64,000 bases of DNA from Desulfobulbus sp. (GCA_028684915.1 JAQUEZ010000004.1:1-64000), one strand, 5' to 3'. Shown: positions 51,105 to 61,831, counted from the stretch's first letter. Notes: generated by a model from the letters alone, not told the origin. Numbers and translations are program-made.

Positions 51105-52613
51105 TCAGAGCAGGTTGTATTTGCGTTTCATTTCCTCGTAGACCAGGCTTGAAAAGTCGCGGATTACGCCGCCGCCCTGGACCATCCACTGTTTGTAATC
51201 CTTGGGCACAGAAGATCGTTCGACAATGCCGACAATCGCATAGGGGACCCGTTGGCCGTTTTTGGTTTTGGTGACCAAAATGCCCATATCTCCGCAGAGA
51301 TGAGACGTGGTGCCGGTCTTGTTGTACACTAGGGTACCGGGGGGGACGTCGGTACCCCAGAAAATACGGTCACGGCCGGGTAGGGACATCACCCGAAGCA
51401 TCTCCTGGGAATAGGGTAGCTCTTTATTCCACAACGCTTTGAGGAACTGCACATAATCTTGGGGAAGAGCACTGTTTTTGTACGTTTTCCCTCCTGCAGG
51501 AATGTATTCGCGGATACGCACCTGGCGAAAGAGGCGGCCATAGGACTTGTTGATCAGGGTGTTGCAAAACGCAGGGCCCCCGAGTTGGCGAATAAACCAG
51601 TTGGTGGCCTGATTGTCGCTGTGCTGAATCATTTCCTCCATCATCTGACGATGTTTAGAGGTGTAATGCATCTTGCCCTTGTCTACCTGATGGAAAAAGG
51701 TGAGGGCCACAAAGGGTTTGATCATGCTGGCCGCTTGGAAGGAACTCTGGGAGTTGATGCTGGCCACGTAGGTGTTGTTGGTCAAGTCGTAGGCCACCAA
51801 GGCGGTGCGTTCCTGCCGCTGCAGTTTTCCTTTGGAACGTTGTTCACGTAAAAAATCCTGGACTTTACTGTTGATGCCGGCAATGGCGCGTCCTTTGCCC
51901 GGCTCGGCGATTTTGCTTGGTTCAACGGAGGTCGATTTTCCCTGGGCCTTCTGTTGAGGTGAGACGGCGAGCCTGCATCGCGTACGCATCTTTGCCGTAT
52001 TCCCGGTGGTATTCGTGGGGATACTGACCAAGGTCGGGATCATCGGGCGTTGCTGGGCTGCAACGAGTTTGGCAGAGGGAAGTTTACGTGCACGGGCGAT
52101 TTTGCTGGCCTCGATTTTATTGGCCCAGCAATGATAGATGAGGCCATAGTGACGGGAACTGATTTTTTCGACTTGGAGGTTTCCGCGGTCGGCAGACGGG
52201 AGTTTGCTGATGAGGCGATCATACTCCTTTTTCAGTCGTTTCGGATCGTTGCTTTGGGTAAGGAGCAGATGGTAGAGTTTACTGTACTCGCCCCCGGGAA
52301 TGATCGCCGCCGGGTTGAATCCGGCCAGTTTAAGCATGCTGGATTGGTTGATGGCCAATTTGCGGGCCTGGGCCAGTGTGCCGTTTAAAGGATACACAAC
52401 TCCGTATTCATTGCCTTTACCCACGATCTGCAGTTGGCTATCAAGCTGGAGCGAGAGGGCTCGCGCCAGTTTGTTCCGATCATCCAAAGCACGCTGGACC
52501 TCCTTGCTCCAGGTATAGGCAAGAGCATAGTGTTTGGCAACGGGCGCGGCAACAGCCGTAGATGCCAGAATGAGGAACAACGAACAGAGGATTGCAGAAA
52601 ATCGTGGCTTCAT
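51105..52613 (-). CDS. class A beta-lactamase-like serine hydrolase
   Basis: A 502-residue exported enzyme. Signal peptide at residues 1-22. The C-terminal domain carries the three motifs of the family: SMIK (SxxK), SDN in IQHSDNQATN and KTG in YNKTGTTS. The first 240 residues are a separate domain, perhaps SPOR-like or wall-binding (two repeats of about 70 residues such as YGVVYPLNGTLAQARKLA and YGLIYHCWANKIEASKIA). Size and extra domain suggest a peptidoglycan-acting penicillin-binding-type enzyme rather than a drug-resistance lactamase. ATG 52613 is preceded closely by family B copy 2, which may alter its promoter. Confidence 0.82.
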   Translation of the reverse strand: MKPRFSAILCSLFLILASTAVAAPVAKHYALAYTWSKEVQRALDDRNKLARALSLQLDSQLQIVGKGNEYGVVYPLNGTLAQARKLAINQSSMLKLAGFNPAAIIPGGEYSKLYHLLLTQSNDPKRLKKEYDRLISKLPSADRGNLQVEKISSRHYGLIYHCWANKIEASKIARARKLPSAKLVAAQQRPMIPTLVSIPTNTTGNTAKMRTRCRLAVSPQQKAQGKSTSVEPSKIAEPGKGRAIAGINSKVQDFLREQRSKGKLQRQERTALVAYDLTNNTYVASINSQSSFQAASMIKPFVALTFFHQVDKGKMHYTSKHRQMMEEMIQHSDNQATNWFIRQLGGPAFCNTLINKSYGRLFRQVRIREYIPAGGKTYKNSALPQDYVQFLKALWNKELPYSQEMLRVMSLPGRDRIFWGTDVPPGTLVYNKTGTTSHLCGDMGILVTKTKNGQRVPYAIVGIVERSSVPKDYKQWMVQGGGVIRDFSSLVYEEMKRKYNLL

Positions 52614-52641
52614 TGCGGCAACAACAGGTTAGGGTTAAGGT

Positions 52642-52793
52642 AAGCGATCACGGGGCACCGAATCTGCGGTGTTATCGGCCTGTTTACGTACAGGTGTACG
52701 CTGCACAGGCCGATGCCTTGCACCTCCGGCACCCTGCAATCGTTTACAAGTCCGTTGATAAACGGCGCCTTTGGGGTTCCCCCGTGATCGGTT
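52642..52793. repeat. repeat family B, complete copy 2 (152 bp)
   Basis: Same ends and length as 22360-22511, with about a dozen differences seen by eye. It lies between the serine hydrolase start and the truncated amidohydrolase. Confidence 0.85.
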
Positions 52794-52840
52794 ACGGGTT
52801 AAGGGCGCGATTGTTTACTGACTGCACTCATGATAGCGCG

Positions 52841-53134
52841 TTATGGACAAGATGTAAGAAGAAAAAATTTTCCTTCTTCATCTTTTCCGGGAAAAATAAT
52901 CGAGCCTCCGGCCAGGTCAAGCAGATACTGGTTAGCGCGATGGCGCGTTTGCTGCCATGGCGGCGTGTCCTCGAAGTCACGGTCATTGCGGTCATTGATG
53001 TCTTCCGCCAGGGCAAACATGCAGGCGCCCGCGATGCCTTCTTCCCGGAGCAAAAGGCTGATCTCGTCGATGGGTTGGCGGGAAAGCTGGATGCCGCAAT
53101 GGATATGGCTGTCGATGATCTGGACTGAGCGCAA
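52841..53134 (-). pseudogene. truncated amidohydrolase
   Basis: A 97-residue fragment beginning MRSVQIIDSHIHCG, the metal-binding strand of amidohydrolase TIM barrels. A complete enzyme is about 270 residues. Homology ends around LDLAGGSIIFP, then a short unrelated tail and stop; 50 bases on is family B copy 2. It follows the nitroreductase gene on the same strand. Probably deleted by recombination at the repeat. Confidence 0.65.
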
Positions 53135-53163
53135 TTTTGTCCAGGTTATTTGCCAACAGGTCC

Positions 53164-53712
53164 TTAGTAGCGGTTAAAACTGCACATCTCTTCGCTGGAT
53201 TTTCGTCTTTTGGTACGCGGTGGGGCCGTTTGATCTGCATCATACCCCAGAGTAATCAGCAGGCCGATCCGTCTGTTTTTCGGGATATGCAGTAATCGTT
53301 GGACGGTGGGCTCGTCGAACCAGCCAAGCATACAGGTACCTAGCCCCAGCTCAGTGGCCTGGAGGCAGAAATGTTCGGCGGCAATGCCGATGTCAATCAG
53401 GGGGAAATCACGTTCCTTGAGCCGACCACCGATTTGGGTGATGACTTTAGGCTTTTCAATGACCAGCACCGCTAAAACTGGAGCTTGGGGGACGAACTTA
53501 TTGAAGGAAACCAGAGTGCTGAACGTGGCATTGGCCACCTGCTCCCTCAGGGCGGGTTCGGTGACCAGGATGAGTTTCCAGGGCTGGGAGTTGCTGGCCG
53601 AGGGGGCCAGGCGAACGGCCTCAATCAACTGTTTAATCTTTTCCGGCTCAACCGGTTTGTCGCTGTAGCGGCGCACGCTTTGGCGGGTCAGAAGCAGGGT
53701 TGAAAAATCCAT
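53164..53712 (-). CDS. nitroreductase-family flavoprotein
   Basis: A 182-residue FMN-dependent oxidoreductase. RQSVRRYSDKPV (residues about 10-21), APSASNSQPWKLILV and GLGTCMLGWFD are typical. No Fe-S domain is fused. It is downstream of the Cache kinase gene, same strand, by 72 bases. The start at 53712 gives the normal N-terminus. Physiological substrate unknown. Confidence 0.88.
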   Translation of the reverse strand: MDFSTLLLTRQSVRRYSDKPVEPEKIKQLIEAVRLAPSASNSQPWKLILVTEPALREQVANATFSTLVSFNKFVPQAPVLAVLVIEKPKVITQIGGRLKERDFPLIDIGIAAEHFCLQATELGLGTCMLGWFDEPTVQRLLHIPKNRRIGLLITLGYDADQTAPPRTKRRKSSEEMCSFNRY

Positions 53713-53784
53713 GGGCGTGAGTTCCGATGGTGGATTGTTTGAGCAATGCCTCGGCACCGGAAAATTTCCTGGTCACGGTGCTGG

Positions 53785-56058
53785 TTAACTGTCGCTCTGC
53801 AGGGCTTGATGGACTTTTGCGGCAAAACTGTGTTTGGAAAATGGCTTTTGCAGCAGGAGGACATGTACATCGATAATCCCATGCTTGGCAATGATATTAG
53901 CGGTATAGCCGGACATGTATAGAATCTTTATTGCGGGCATGCTTGTCTGCAGGCGGACGGCGAGTTCGCGCCCGTTCATCTCCGGCATGACCACGTCGGT
54001 GATCAGCAAATCGATTGCACCTGGGTACGATCTGGCCAATTCCAGGGCTGCCAGGGGCGAGGCGGCGGTGAGGGGTTTGTAGCCCAGTTGGATTAACAAC
54101 CGTTCGACCAGTTCAAGAATCCCAGGTTCATCCTCGACGACCAACACGGTTTCGCCTTTTGTTGTAGAGAGAAGCTGTTCGCTATTGTCTTTGTGGGGTG
54201 CCGGTGTGCCTTCGTGGCAGGGGAAGTAGAGGCGGAAGGTGGTGCCTTTGTCAGGCTCGCTGTAGACGTTGATAAAACCGCCGTTCTGCTTGACGATCCC
54301 GTACACCGTGGCTAACCCGAGTCCGGTGCCTTTGCCCTGTTCCTTGGTACTGAAAAAGGGCTCAAAAATATTTTTTACGGTTTCATTGTCCATCCCCGCA
54401 CCGTTGTCGCTGATGGCCAGTTGTACATAATCCCCGGGAATAAAGCCCGGCTTGAGGTCACAATAGGCTTGGTCAAAGGTGGTGTTGGTGGTTTCGACCA
54501 CGATTTTTCCGACGCCGTCAATGGCATCTCGGGCGTTGACGCAGACGTTGACCAAAATCTGATCGATTTGGGAGGGGTCGATGTTGATCGTGCGGACCTG
54601 CGCGCCGGGAAACCAGCGGAGTTCGATCTCCTCGCCTATTAACCGTCTGAGCATGGTGATCAGTCCCTTCACTTCCTCGTTGATATCGACCACTCGTGGG
54701 ACCGCATTCTGACAGCGGGCAAAGGCGAGCAACTGGCGGGTAATATCCATCGAGCGTTTGGCGGCTTCATGGATCTGGCGGAGATCATGGTGGAGGGCTT
54801 CTCTTGGGTCCACACGTTCCAGGGCCAGTTCGGCATAGCCCATGATGACGTTGATCATGTTATTATAGTCATGGGCCACCCCCCCTGCGAGACGACCGAT
54901 CGCCTCCATCTTTTGCGCCTGGCGTAACTGGGCCTCGATCTTTTGACGATCCTGTTCCGCCTGGGCCAACCGCTGACTCATGCGGTTGAATTCCTCCACC
55001 AAGGTAGTAATCAAGACATGGGAGGTGGATGTCTCCACCCGTGAGCCGAAATGGCCTTCGGCAATCTGCTGGAAAGCGTTGCGCAAACGTTGGGCCGCGG
55101 CCTCCTCAAGCGAGGCCTCGGGTACACTGCAAAAGAGAATCCAGTTCACCCTGGGAATGCGCAGATGTGCAACCCGCCAGGAGATGCCCTGAGCATCCTG
55201 AATGGAGAACTGCCCGGAATCCCGGGTTAGGAGTTGCTGGACGTCGAATTTTGTCCAGGACCCGCCGAGATCCGTAAGTGGGTGGAAAAAAACCCGTCCC
55301 TGGCTCTGATCGATCTCCGCCCGTAGGTGATCGTGCAGCAGTAGTAATCCCTGGCTATCGCTGATCCACTGATCTTGCTCGGTAAAGGGCTTTTCGGTGG
55401 CAAAGTCCTGATAGAGATATCGTAGCGGCAGGTCGATGCTCCATAACCCGATGAAGGTCTCTTCTTGCCAGACCGGGATCGAGACCGAGAGAATCAGACC
55501 CTCGCCAGCGTAATCGATGGTGGGGGGCGTCCAACGTACCTGCCGTTGTGGATTGTTCTCCGGGCAGACCGAGAGATACGTGTGATAGCAGGACCAGTCA
55601 AAATCAGCGGGGATGGCAGAGGCCTGATCGATAAAGGGGTACTGGAGCGCGGTGTTGCTCGCGTCCTGGTAATAGATCCAGCCGATTTTGCCCAGCCGCG
55701 TGTGGATATGGCGGAGTTGCGGCCCAATATTGCGATGGCTATACAGATGGTGGCGAGCGGTGGCATCATGCTGGAGATGGCCGCCCCAGGAGAAACTGAT
55801 AGCCTCAGGTGGCGCATTGTCCTGGCGATAGGCATTGAGCAGGGGGCCCGGCTGGAAAAAGCCATCTGTATCGATACTGAATTGTTCCCTGTTCAGCCAC
55901 TCATCGATCATCGCTTCCGAGTGGTTTCGGTGGGTATCCAGAAGGAGCAAAGAGGTGCGTTGCAGTTCTTCCAATGCGTTGTAGAGGCGGTCGATCTGAC
56001 GGGAGAGAATGGCTCCGTAGCGATGAAGATGCCAGTGGATAGCCTCGGTTTCGTTCAT
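53785..56058 (-). CDS. Cache-like hybrid histidine kinase with receiver
   Basis: A 757-residue sensor. Residues about 25-310 form a Cache/PAS-like sensing region with no clear flanking membrane helices, so it may be cytosolic or only peripherally attached. A HAMP-like coiled coil follows. Phospho-acceptor His396 is in GGVAHDYNN. ATPase boxes: [24 protein letters not shown]. The receiver (about 635-757) has VEDE, Asp688 in ITDVVMP and Lys in QKPFS. ATG 56058 follows AAGGAG. The longer frame from 56187 would add an unlikely N-terminus. Confidence 0.87.
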   Translation of the reverse strand: MNETEAIHWHLHRYGAILSRQIDRLYNALEELQRTSLLLLDTHRNHSEAMIDEWLNREQFSIDTDGFFQPGPLLNAYRQDNAPPEAISFSWGGHLQHDATARHHLYSHRNIGPQLRHIHTRLGKIGWIYYQDASNTALQYPFIDQASAIPADFDWSCYHTYLSVCPENNPQRQVRWTPPTIDYAGEGLILSVSIPVWQEETFIGLWSIDLPLRYLYQDFATEKPFTEQDQWISDSQGLLLLHDHLRAEIDQSQGRVFFHPLTDLGGSWTKFDVQQLLTRDSGQFSIQDAQGISWRVAHLRIPRVNWILFCSVPEASLEEAAAQRLRNAFQQIAEGHFGSRVETSTSHVLITTLVEEFNRMSQRLAQAEQDRQKIEAQLRQAQKMEAIGRLAGGVAHDYNNMINVIMGYAELALERVDPREALHHDLRQIHEAAKRSMDITRQLLAFARCQNAVPRVVDINEEVKGLITMLRRLIGEEIELRWFPGAQVRTINIDPSQIDQILVNVCVNARDAIDGVGKIVVETTNTTFDQAYCDLKPGFIPGDYVQLAISDNGAGMDNETVKNIFEPFFSTKEQGKGTGLGLATVYGIVKQNGGFINVYSEPDKGTTFRLYFPCHEGTPAPHKDNSEQLLSTTKGETVLVVEDEPGILELVERLLIQLGYKPLTAASPLAALELARSYPGAIDLLITDVVMPEMNGRELAVRLQTSMPAIKILYMSGYTANIIAKHGIIDVHVLLLQKPFSKHSFAAKVHQALQSDS

Positions 56059-56752
56059 GGCATCTACTCCTTGTTTTTGGGCTGACACTGCCTCGGGGCA
56101 GCAGACAAAACAGACGGGGAGAACGAAGCGGAACGTTGTTGGTCGAAAGCGGCTCTCTACCAATAGATTCGGAGCAGGCAACCACAACTGATTGAACCTG
56201 ATCTCATTGAAGTAGCTTCAGTTTACCATAAATTGTTACATACGGGCCAGTCTTCTTTTAGATGAGGAGAAAGTGCGACTAGAAGGACGTCCATTTTCCT
56301 CTGCCCCCTTCTTGTAGGGGCAAAGGAGGATGTTTTCCGTTTGGCCAAAGGCGGCTGTGTGAGGTAAAATCTGGTTTTGGGTATTTCGGGTTTTTAATAA
56401 GCTAATTTATTTGGATACTTGACAGAGCGCCGAGGGTTCTGTACCTCTTGTGGAGAATTATGGTCCTTTTTCGACTACTGTAGCCGCAAATCGGTTCGCA
56501 ACCTTGATGGCGTCGTAAAAACTTCGATCTACTGCGTCGCATCGTTTTTCCCGACGCTCGACATACATGATGTATGCCTTCGCGCCGGTAAAAACACTGC
56601 TCCTTGTATATCTGTGTTTTTACCTAGCCATCGCTTAGAATGTGATGGACTTTTTATGAGTCCATCAACCTTGTGGCGTTGAAAAAGCAGGTATTGCCTG
56701 GAAGCATTTGATGCAGTTTGACAGGTCCGCAAAACTTGAAAGACGATAAATT
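56059..56752. other. intergenic region with complete family A element
   Basis: About 690 bases between divergent genes. The family A element fills 56504-56668. The remainder has poly-T/poly-A runs but no recognisable gene or RNA. Confidence 0.55.
56504..56668. repeat. repeat family A, complete copy (165 bp)
   Basis: Left end TTGATGGCGTCGTAAAAA (56504-56521) and the complement of the right end TTTTTATGAGTCCATCAA (56651-56668) are 18-bp inverted repeats with four mismatches. The right end contains its own TGATGGACT palindrome. No open frame of note. Confidence 0.75.
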
Positions 56753-57652
56753 ATGCATTTGACGAGAAAATGTTCTTGGGGATGGAAGATTGTGTGCAGG
56801 ACTTTGGGCAAGAACAACAGCTCTCTCCTCAGTAACTGTTGTCGTCGTCTCCTGGTCGCACGTCAGATTGCCGTTGTCTTCTTTGTCGTCACTTTGTTTG
56901 CGCTGTTTTATGCACAGGTTTCTGCGGCACAACTTGAAGAGCCTGTATCCCACAAGATGATGCTGCGGCTGGCCATCGGTGAATGGCCGCCCTATACTGG
57001 TCAGCATCTGCCGGGATATGGCTGCGACTCTCGGGTGGTTACGGAAGCTTTTGCCCTTGTCGGAATCCGTGTTGAATATGCGTTCCTTCCTTGGGCCCGG
57101 GGCATGCTGCTTTCCCGCAACGGTCTGGTCGAGGGCACTTTTGAGTGGGAGGACACCCCAGCACACCGGAAAAGTCATTTTGTCTCCAGCCGGCCGATCT
57201 CCAGGCAGGAATGGGTCTTTTTTTATCGTAAGGGTACTTCGGTGGATTGGCAGCAGCTGGAAGATCTACGCCAGCAGCGCATTGGACTAACCATCGGTTA
57301 TGCCTACAGCGATGTGTTCAAAGCAATGCAGAACACGTATCCGGCCACCTTCATCGAGGCCGCCAGTGATGTTCTCAACTTCAAAAAATTGCTCAACCGG
57401 CGGATCGATCTCTTACCCATGGAAAGAGCGGTGGGGCAATATTTGCTGGAATCCAGGTTTACCGCCCAGGAACAGGCTGCAATTGGCATTTATCCCAAAC
57501 CGATCAAAGAATTTTCACCCCATCTGCTTCTGTCGCGGGCGATTGAAGGCAATGAAAAGCGAATGCAGCTTTTTGAACAAGGGCTGCAGCAGCTGCAGGG
57601 CAGCGGACGGTATGGGGAAATAATGGCTGCTTGCCTGTGCGCGACTCCATGA
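56753..57652 (+). CDS. periplasmic solute-binding protein (SBP_bac_3 type)
   Basis: A 299-residue exported protein. A long basic N-region precedes the membrane helix (about 37-57, RQIAVVFFVVTLFALFYAQ). The mature part begins with LRLAIGEWPPYTGQ, as in family 3 amino-acid binding proteins, and has a two-lobe layout. No transporter genes adjoin it, so it may be a sensor partner for the hybrid kinase that begins 119 bases downstream. GTG 56792 is an alternative start. Confidence 0.78.
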   Translation: MHLTRKCSWGWKIVCRTLGKNNSSLLSNCCRRLLVARQIAVVFFVVTLFALFYAQVSAAQLEEPVSHKMMLRLAIGEWPPYTGQHLPGYGCDSRVVTEAFALVGIRVEYAFLPWARGMLLSRNGLVEGTFEWEDTPAHRKSHFVSSRPISRQEWVFFYRKGTSVDWQQLEDLRQQRIGLTIGYAYSDVFKAMQNTYPATFIEAASDVLNFKKLLNRRIDLLPMERAVGQYLLESRFTAQEQAAIGIYPKPIKEFSPHLLLSRAIEGNEKRMQLFEQGLQQLQGSGRYGEIMAACLCATP

Positions 57653-57770
57653 AAGATTGTCGTTTTCGTAAAAGATCACGAGAACGGCGTTTCTTGCATG
57701 GAAATTGTTGTCTTTACACGTTCGGCAAGATTGCGTGTTCGGAATTTAATCAAGGGAGATAAAATACGGC

Positions 57771-60032
57771 ATGCGATTTTCTTTTTCTGCGCCCTCCTTT
57801 GTCCGAACCCACCGCCTTTCCTTCCGCCTGCTTCTCTCGATTATTGGTTGCAGCCTGCTGTGCATCCTGCTTGCCGTCATCATCCAACTCATTGTTCAAT
57901 ATCGCCAGAATGTGCGGGATATTCATTCCCGACTCGATTTTATAGCCGAGAGCTATGTGCCTGCCTTGACTGCCAGTGCCTATCAGCTTGATGAGGCACA
58001 GATCCGGTTGGAGTTGCAGGGCCTGCTCCAGTTGCAGGATCTGGTGCAAGCCGAGGTCCGGGAACAGCTTAACCAGCAGGTCACAACCATTGCTGAGGGC
58101 CAGGAAAGGGCAAGGATGCCGATAGTACGGGAGTATCCACTTGTCTTCCAGGGACTCCGCCCTATCCCTGTGGGAACCTTAATTGTTCGTGCCAGTTTTG
58201 ATGGGGTCTACGCCCGCTTAAAGCACCAGGCAGTGACCATTATTCTGACCAATGTTCTGTTGATTGTTCCCCTGGCAGGGGTGATTCTGGTTTTTTTTCA
58301 GTTGTGTTTGCATCGTCATCTTGCTCGCATAGTTGGGTACACAGCCTCGCTCAACCTGGATCGACTGGATGCTCCCCTGCAGCTTAATCGACCTCCTCGT
58401 CAGGAGGAAACCGCCGATGAGCTCGATCAGCTGGTGCTGGCCATCAACGAAATGCGTCTGCGAATCCGCGATGATATGGAGCATCGGAAAGCGGCTGAGC
58501 AGGAACTGCTCTTGCGGAAAATCCTGCTTGAATGCGTGCTCCAGGCACGGATCGACGGTATTTGTATTACCGGAAGCGATAAGACTTGCCTGTTTGGTAA
58601 TCGCCGGTTCTCCGATCTCTGGCACACGGAGATTGATTGCCAGCCCGGACAACCCACAGCCCCGATTTTTTCCAGCATTGTTGAACACCTAACTGATCCT
58701 GCGGTTTTTGAGAAGGCCTTAACCCGGGTTGAGCAGTCGACAGATGCCGTGTTTCAGGGCGAACTCCTTTTGCTTAACGGAGCAACGTTTGAGTATTACA
58801 CCGTTCCGGTGCAGGCAAGCGAGGGCATGGTCTACGGTCGATTGTGGAGTTTTCGCGATGTCAGCGAGCGCAAGGGTATGGAGGAACAATTGCGCCAGGC
58901 GCGGAAAATGGAAACCCTGGGTAGTCTTGCCGGCGGCATAGCCCATGATTTCAACAACCTGCTCTCACCGATCATCGGGTATGCCGAATTGGGACTCAAC
59001 CAGCTCGAGCCGGGGGATCCCATGGCCGTTTCCTTGGGCCAGATCTGCAAGGCCGCCGGTCGGGCCGCCGACCTGACTCGGCAGATCCTCGCCTTTAGCC
59101 GTAAGCAGATGCTGGAAGTGCGGATCATCGATCTCAACGAGGTCATCGGGGAATACGAGGATATGCTGCGGCGGTTACTCGGCGAAACCATTGCGATGCA
59201 GATTGTGCTCACACCGCATCCGGCATTGGTACGGGTGGATCCAAGCCAGATCGAGCAGGTGGTGCTCAACATGGCGGTCAATGCCCGTGACGCCATGCCC
59301 GATGGTGGTACCCTGACCATTGAGACCGCTGAGGTCTATCTGGATCAGCGTTATGCCGAGCGTCATGTCGAGGTGGAGGCGGGCGACTATGTTATGCTTT
59401 CCATCAGCGACACCGGCACCGGTATCGAGGAAGCGATTCGTGACCGTATCTTCGAACCCTTTTTCACCACCAAGGCGCGCGGTAAGGGAACTGGGCTTGG
59501 TCTGGCCACTTCCTTTGGGATCATCAAGCAGCACCACGGCCATCTTTGGGTCTACAGCGAGCCCGGCCACGGCACCACCTTCAAGATGTATCTGCCCAAA
59601 GCCGAAGAGCGAACAGCGCCATCTGTTGAAAGCGCGCCGGACGCCGTGCTGACGGCCAGCGGGAGCGAGCATGTCTTGGTGGTGGAAGATGATGCCATGG
59701 TGCGGGAGTTGGTCTGCGAAACCCTACTTTCCCAGGGGTACCGCGTGAGTCAAGCCGAAGATCCGAAACTGGCCTTGGCCCTGTTCACGCAGATAGAGCC
59801 GGTGGATCTGCTGGTCACCGATGTCATCATGCCGCATATGAACGGGCGGGAACTGTACCGGCAGCTCATACAGCAACTTCCGGGATTGAGAGTATTGTAT
59901 ATGTCCGGCTATACAGAAAATGTCATTGCCGATCAGGGCATGCTCTATGAGGGCGTTGATTTCCTGCAAAAACCCTTCTCGGTACGGACACTGCTCACTA
60001 AAGTCCAACAGGCCCTGGCGAAGCGAGTGTAA
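57771..60032 (+). CDS. membrane hybrid histidine kinase with receiver
   Basis: A 753-residue sensor. Two membrane helices (about 20-42 and 160-182) enclose a periplasmic sensing region; a HAMP-like segment and PAS (about 260-365) follow. His392 is in GGIAHDFNN. ATPase boxes: [24 protein letters not shown]. The receiver (about 630-753) has VEDD, Asp684 in VTDVIMP and Lys in QKPFS. The core is closely related to that of 53785-56058. Just downstream of the solute-binding protein, a likely partner. Confidence 0.9.
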   Translation: MRFSFSAPSFVRTHRLSFRLLLSIIGCSLLCILLAVIIQLIVQYRQNVRDIHSRLDFIAESYVPALTASAYQLDEAQIRLELQGLLQLQDLVQAEVREQLNQQVTTIAEGQERARMPIVREYPLVFQGLRPIPVGTLIVRASFDGVYARLKHQAVTIILTNVLLIVPLAGVILVFFQLCLHRHLARIVGYTASLNLDRLDAPLQLNRPPRQEETADELDQLVLAINEMRLRIRDDMEHRKAAEQELLLRKILLECVLQARIDGICITGSDKTCLFGNRRFSDLWHTEIDCQPGQPTAPIFSSIVEHLTDPAVFEKALTRVEQSTDAVFQGELLLLNGATFEYYTVPVQASEGMVYGRLWSFRDVSERKGMEEQLRQARKMETLGSLAGGIAHDFNNLLSPIIGYAELGLNQLEPGDPMAVSLGQICKAAGRAADLTRQILAFSRKQMLEVRIIDLNEVIGEYEDMLRRLLGETIAMQIVLTPHPALVRVDPSQIEQVVLNMAVNARDAMPDGGTLTIETAEVYLDQRYAERHVEVEAGDYVMLSISDTGTGIEEAIRDRIFEPFFTTKARGKGTGLGLATSFGIIKQHHGHLWVYSEPGHGTTFKMYLPKAEERTAPSVESAPDAVLTASGSEHVLVVEDDAMVRELVCETLLSQGYRVSQAEDPKLALALFTQIEPVDLLVTDVIMPHMNGRELYRQLIQQLPGLRVLYMSGYTENVIADQGMLYEGVDFLQKPFSVRTLLTKVQQALAKRV

Positions 60033-60160
60033 CTTACCCCTTGGAGAGAAGGGCAGACGAGTCGGGAGCGATTCCCGGGGGATATGCAGAGTATCCTTGA
60101 GATTTGTCATGTGAATAGGTATACATGCGCTTTTGAAATACCCTTTATCCACAGTGATTC

Positions 60161-60961
60161 ATGAAAGAAAGCGAAACATCCGGCGAAGCCTCAGTGTTTG
60201 AACTTAAGGGCAGTGTGCTCACCGTCATGGTGCTCTACATCAGGGAGATAGATCCTGAGTTGCTCTATCCGCAGCTGAAAAAGAAGATCGGTCCGGCTCG
60301 ATCTTTTTTTAATAATGCTCCGATCCTGGTCGATCTCAAGGCCGTGCCGGAAGAAGAACAGATGCGCCTCGATTTTCTCGTGCTTACCACCTTCCTTCGT
60401 GGTTTGGGCTTGGTGCCGGTGGGGGTGCGGGCTGTAGCCGATACAGTGGCCCAGCGGGTGCTCGATGCCGGGCTTGGTGTGTTGCCGCCAACCAAAAATG
60501 AGAAAAATGTGGCCACTCCGGAGGAAGAATCGCTGGTTGAGCATGCGATCGAGCCTATTCCCGATCCGCCCGCCGAGCCAGAGGCCGAACCAGAACCCGA
60601 GGTGAAGGCTGTGCCGACCATGGTCATCAGACTACCGGTACGTTCCGGTCAGCAGGTGGTGGCTCAGGACGGCGACCTGGTGATCCTTTCTTCGGTCAAT
60701 GCCGGAGCCGAGGTGGTGGCCAGCGGCAATATCCATGTTTATGGCGCGCTTCGTGGTCGGGCCATGGCCGGGGTGCATGGCAATGCCGATGCCCGCGTGT
60801 TCTGCCTCCAGTGCAATCCGGAGTTGGTGGCGGTTGCCGATGCCTATGTGGTCAACGAATTGTTGGAAAACCGGGTGCTTAACCGGTGTGTAATGATCAG
60901 CCGTGGCAAGAGTGGCCTGGAGTTCGAGGTATTGGGATCCTTTGATCCCCATCGTGGCTAA
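60161..60961 (+). CDS. minC: septum-site inhibitor MinC
   Basis: A 266-residue FtsZ antagonist. The N-terminal domain (1-105) blocks FtsZ assembly. A Pro/Glu-rich linker (about 125-150) is longer than usual. The C-terminal beta-helix (about 160-265) with VRSGQQV, DLVILSSVNAGAEV, GNIHVYGALRGRAMAG binds MinD. 56 bases before minD. Confidence 0.93.
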   Translation: MKESETSGEASVFELKGSVLTVMVLYIREIDPELLYPQLKKKIGPARSFFNNAPILVDLKAVPEEEQMRLDFLVLTTFLRGLGLVPVGVRAVADTVAQRVLDAGLGVLPPTKNEKNVATPEEESLVEHAIEPIPDPPAEPEAEPEPEVKAVPTMVIRLPVRSGQQVVAQDGDLVILSSVNAGAEVVASGNIHVYGALRGRAMAGVHGNADARVFCLQCNPELVAVADAYVVNELLENRVLNRCVMISRGKSGLEFEVLGSFDPHRG

Positions 60962-61017
60962 TGTCTTGAAAATGACAAAGAAGATGCAGCATACAACGAG
61001 AATAAGGAGGGGCGAAG

Positions 61018-61827
61018 TTGTCTAAAGTGGTCGTCGTGACGTCCGGAAAGGGCGGTGTGGGCAAAACCACCACCAGTGCGGCCTTTGCCGCGGCACTGGC
61101 GGTCCGAGGGTATAAGACGGTCGTGATCGATTTCGATGTCGGTCTGCGTAACCTCGATCTGATCATGGGCTGTGAGAGACGGGTTGTCTATGATCTGCTT
61201 AACGTTATTCATGGTGAGGGTTCGTTGAACCAGGCCCTGATCAAGGATAAGCGGGTCGGCAACCTCTACATCCTGCCTGCATCGCAGACGCGGGACAAAG
61301 ATGCCCTGAGCTTGGAAGGGGTCGGCGGGGTGATCGAGACGCTGCGGCAGAGTTTTGAGTACATAATTTGTGATTCGCCCGCCGGTATTGAGCGGGGTGC
61401 GATGACCGCTATGTACTATGCCGATGAGGCCCTGGTGGTCACTAACCCCGAGATCTCCTCGGTTCGCGACTCGGATCGGATCATCGGCATGCTTGCGAGT
61501 AAAACCAAGCGTTCGGAGGATAATGAGGAACCGGTCAAGGTCCATCTGGTGGTGACCCGCTACGATCCTGCCCGGGTGGAACGGGGGGATATGCTTAGCG
61601 CCGACGATGTCTGCGAGATTCTGGCTATTCCCTTTTTGGGCGCCGTGCCCGAATCCAAACTGGTCCTGGCTGCCTCGAACTCGGGTATTCCGGTGACCAT
61701 GGCTGAAGACTGCGACGCCGGCACCGCCTATTTTGATATTGTGGACCGGTTCCTGGGCGAGGATGTGCCATACCGCTTCCTCGATGTTCAGAAAAAGGGT
61801 TTCTTCTCCCGTTTCTTTGGATCCTGA
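61018..61827 (+). CDS. minD: septum-site ATPase MinD
   Basis: A 269-residue ParA-family ATPase. Deviant Walker A GKGGVGKTT, then DFDVGLRNLD; C-terminal membrane helix (FLDVQKKGFFSRFFG). TTG 61018 is the start, with AAGGAGG at an ideal spacing. It recruits MinC to the membrane and is released by MinE. Four bases separate it from minE. Confidence 0.95.
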   Translation: MSKVVVVTSGKGGVGKTTTSAAFAAALAVRGYKTVVIDFDVGLRNLDLIMGCERRVVYDLLNVIHGEGSLNQALIKDKRVGNLYILPASQTRDKDALSLEGVGGVIETLRQSFEYIICDSPAGIERGAMTAMYYADEALVVTNPEISSVRDSDRIIGMLASKTKRSEDNEEPVKVHLVVTRYDPARVERGDMLSADDVCEILAIPFLGAVPESKLVLAASNSGIPVTMAEDCDAGTAYFDIVDRFLGEDVPYRFLDVQKKGFFSRFFGS

Positions 61828-61831
61828 TACG

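Noticed and set aside
52592..53128. 178-codon plus-strand frame
   Set aside because: It runs through family B copy 2 and antisense to the amidohydrolase fragment.
56529..56732. 67-codon minus-strand frame
   Set aside because: Encoded by family A repeat; resembles the CLCA-like tail only because that tail is the same repeat.
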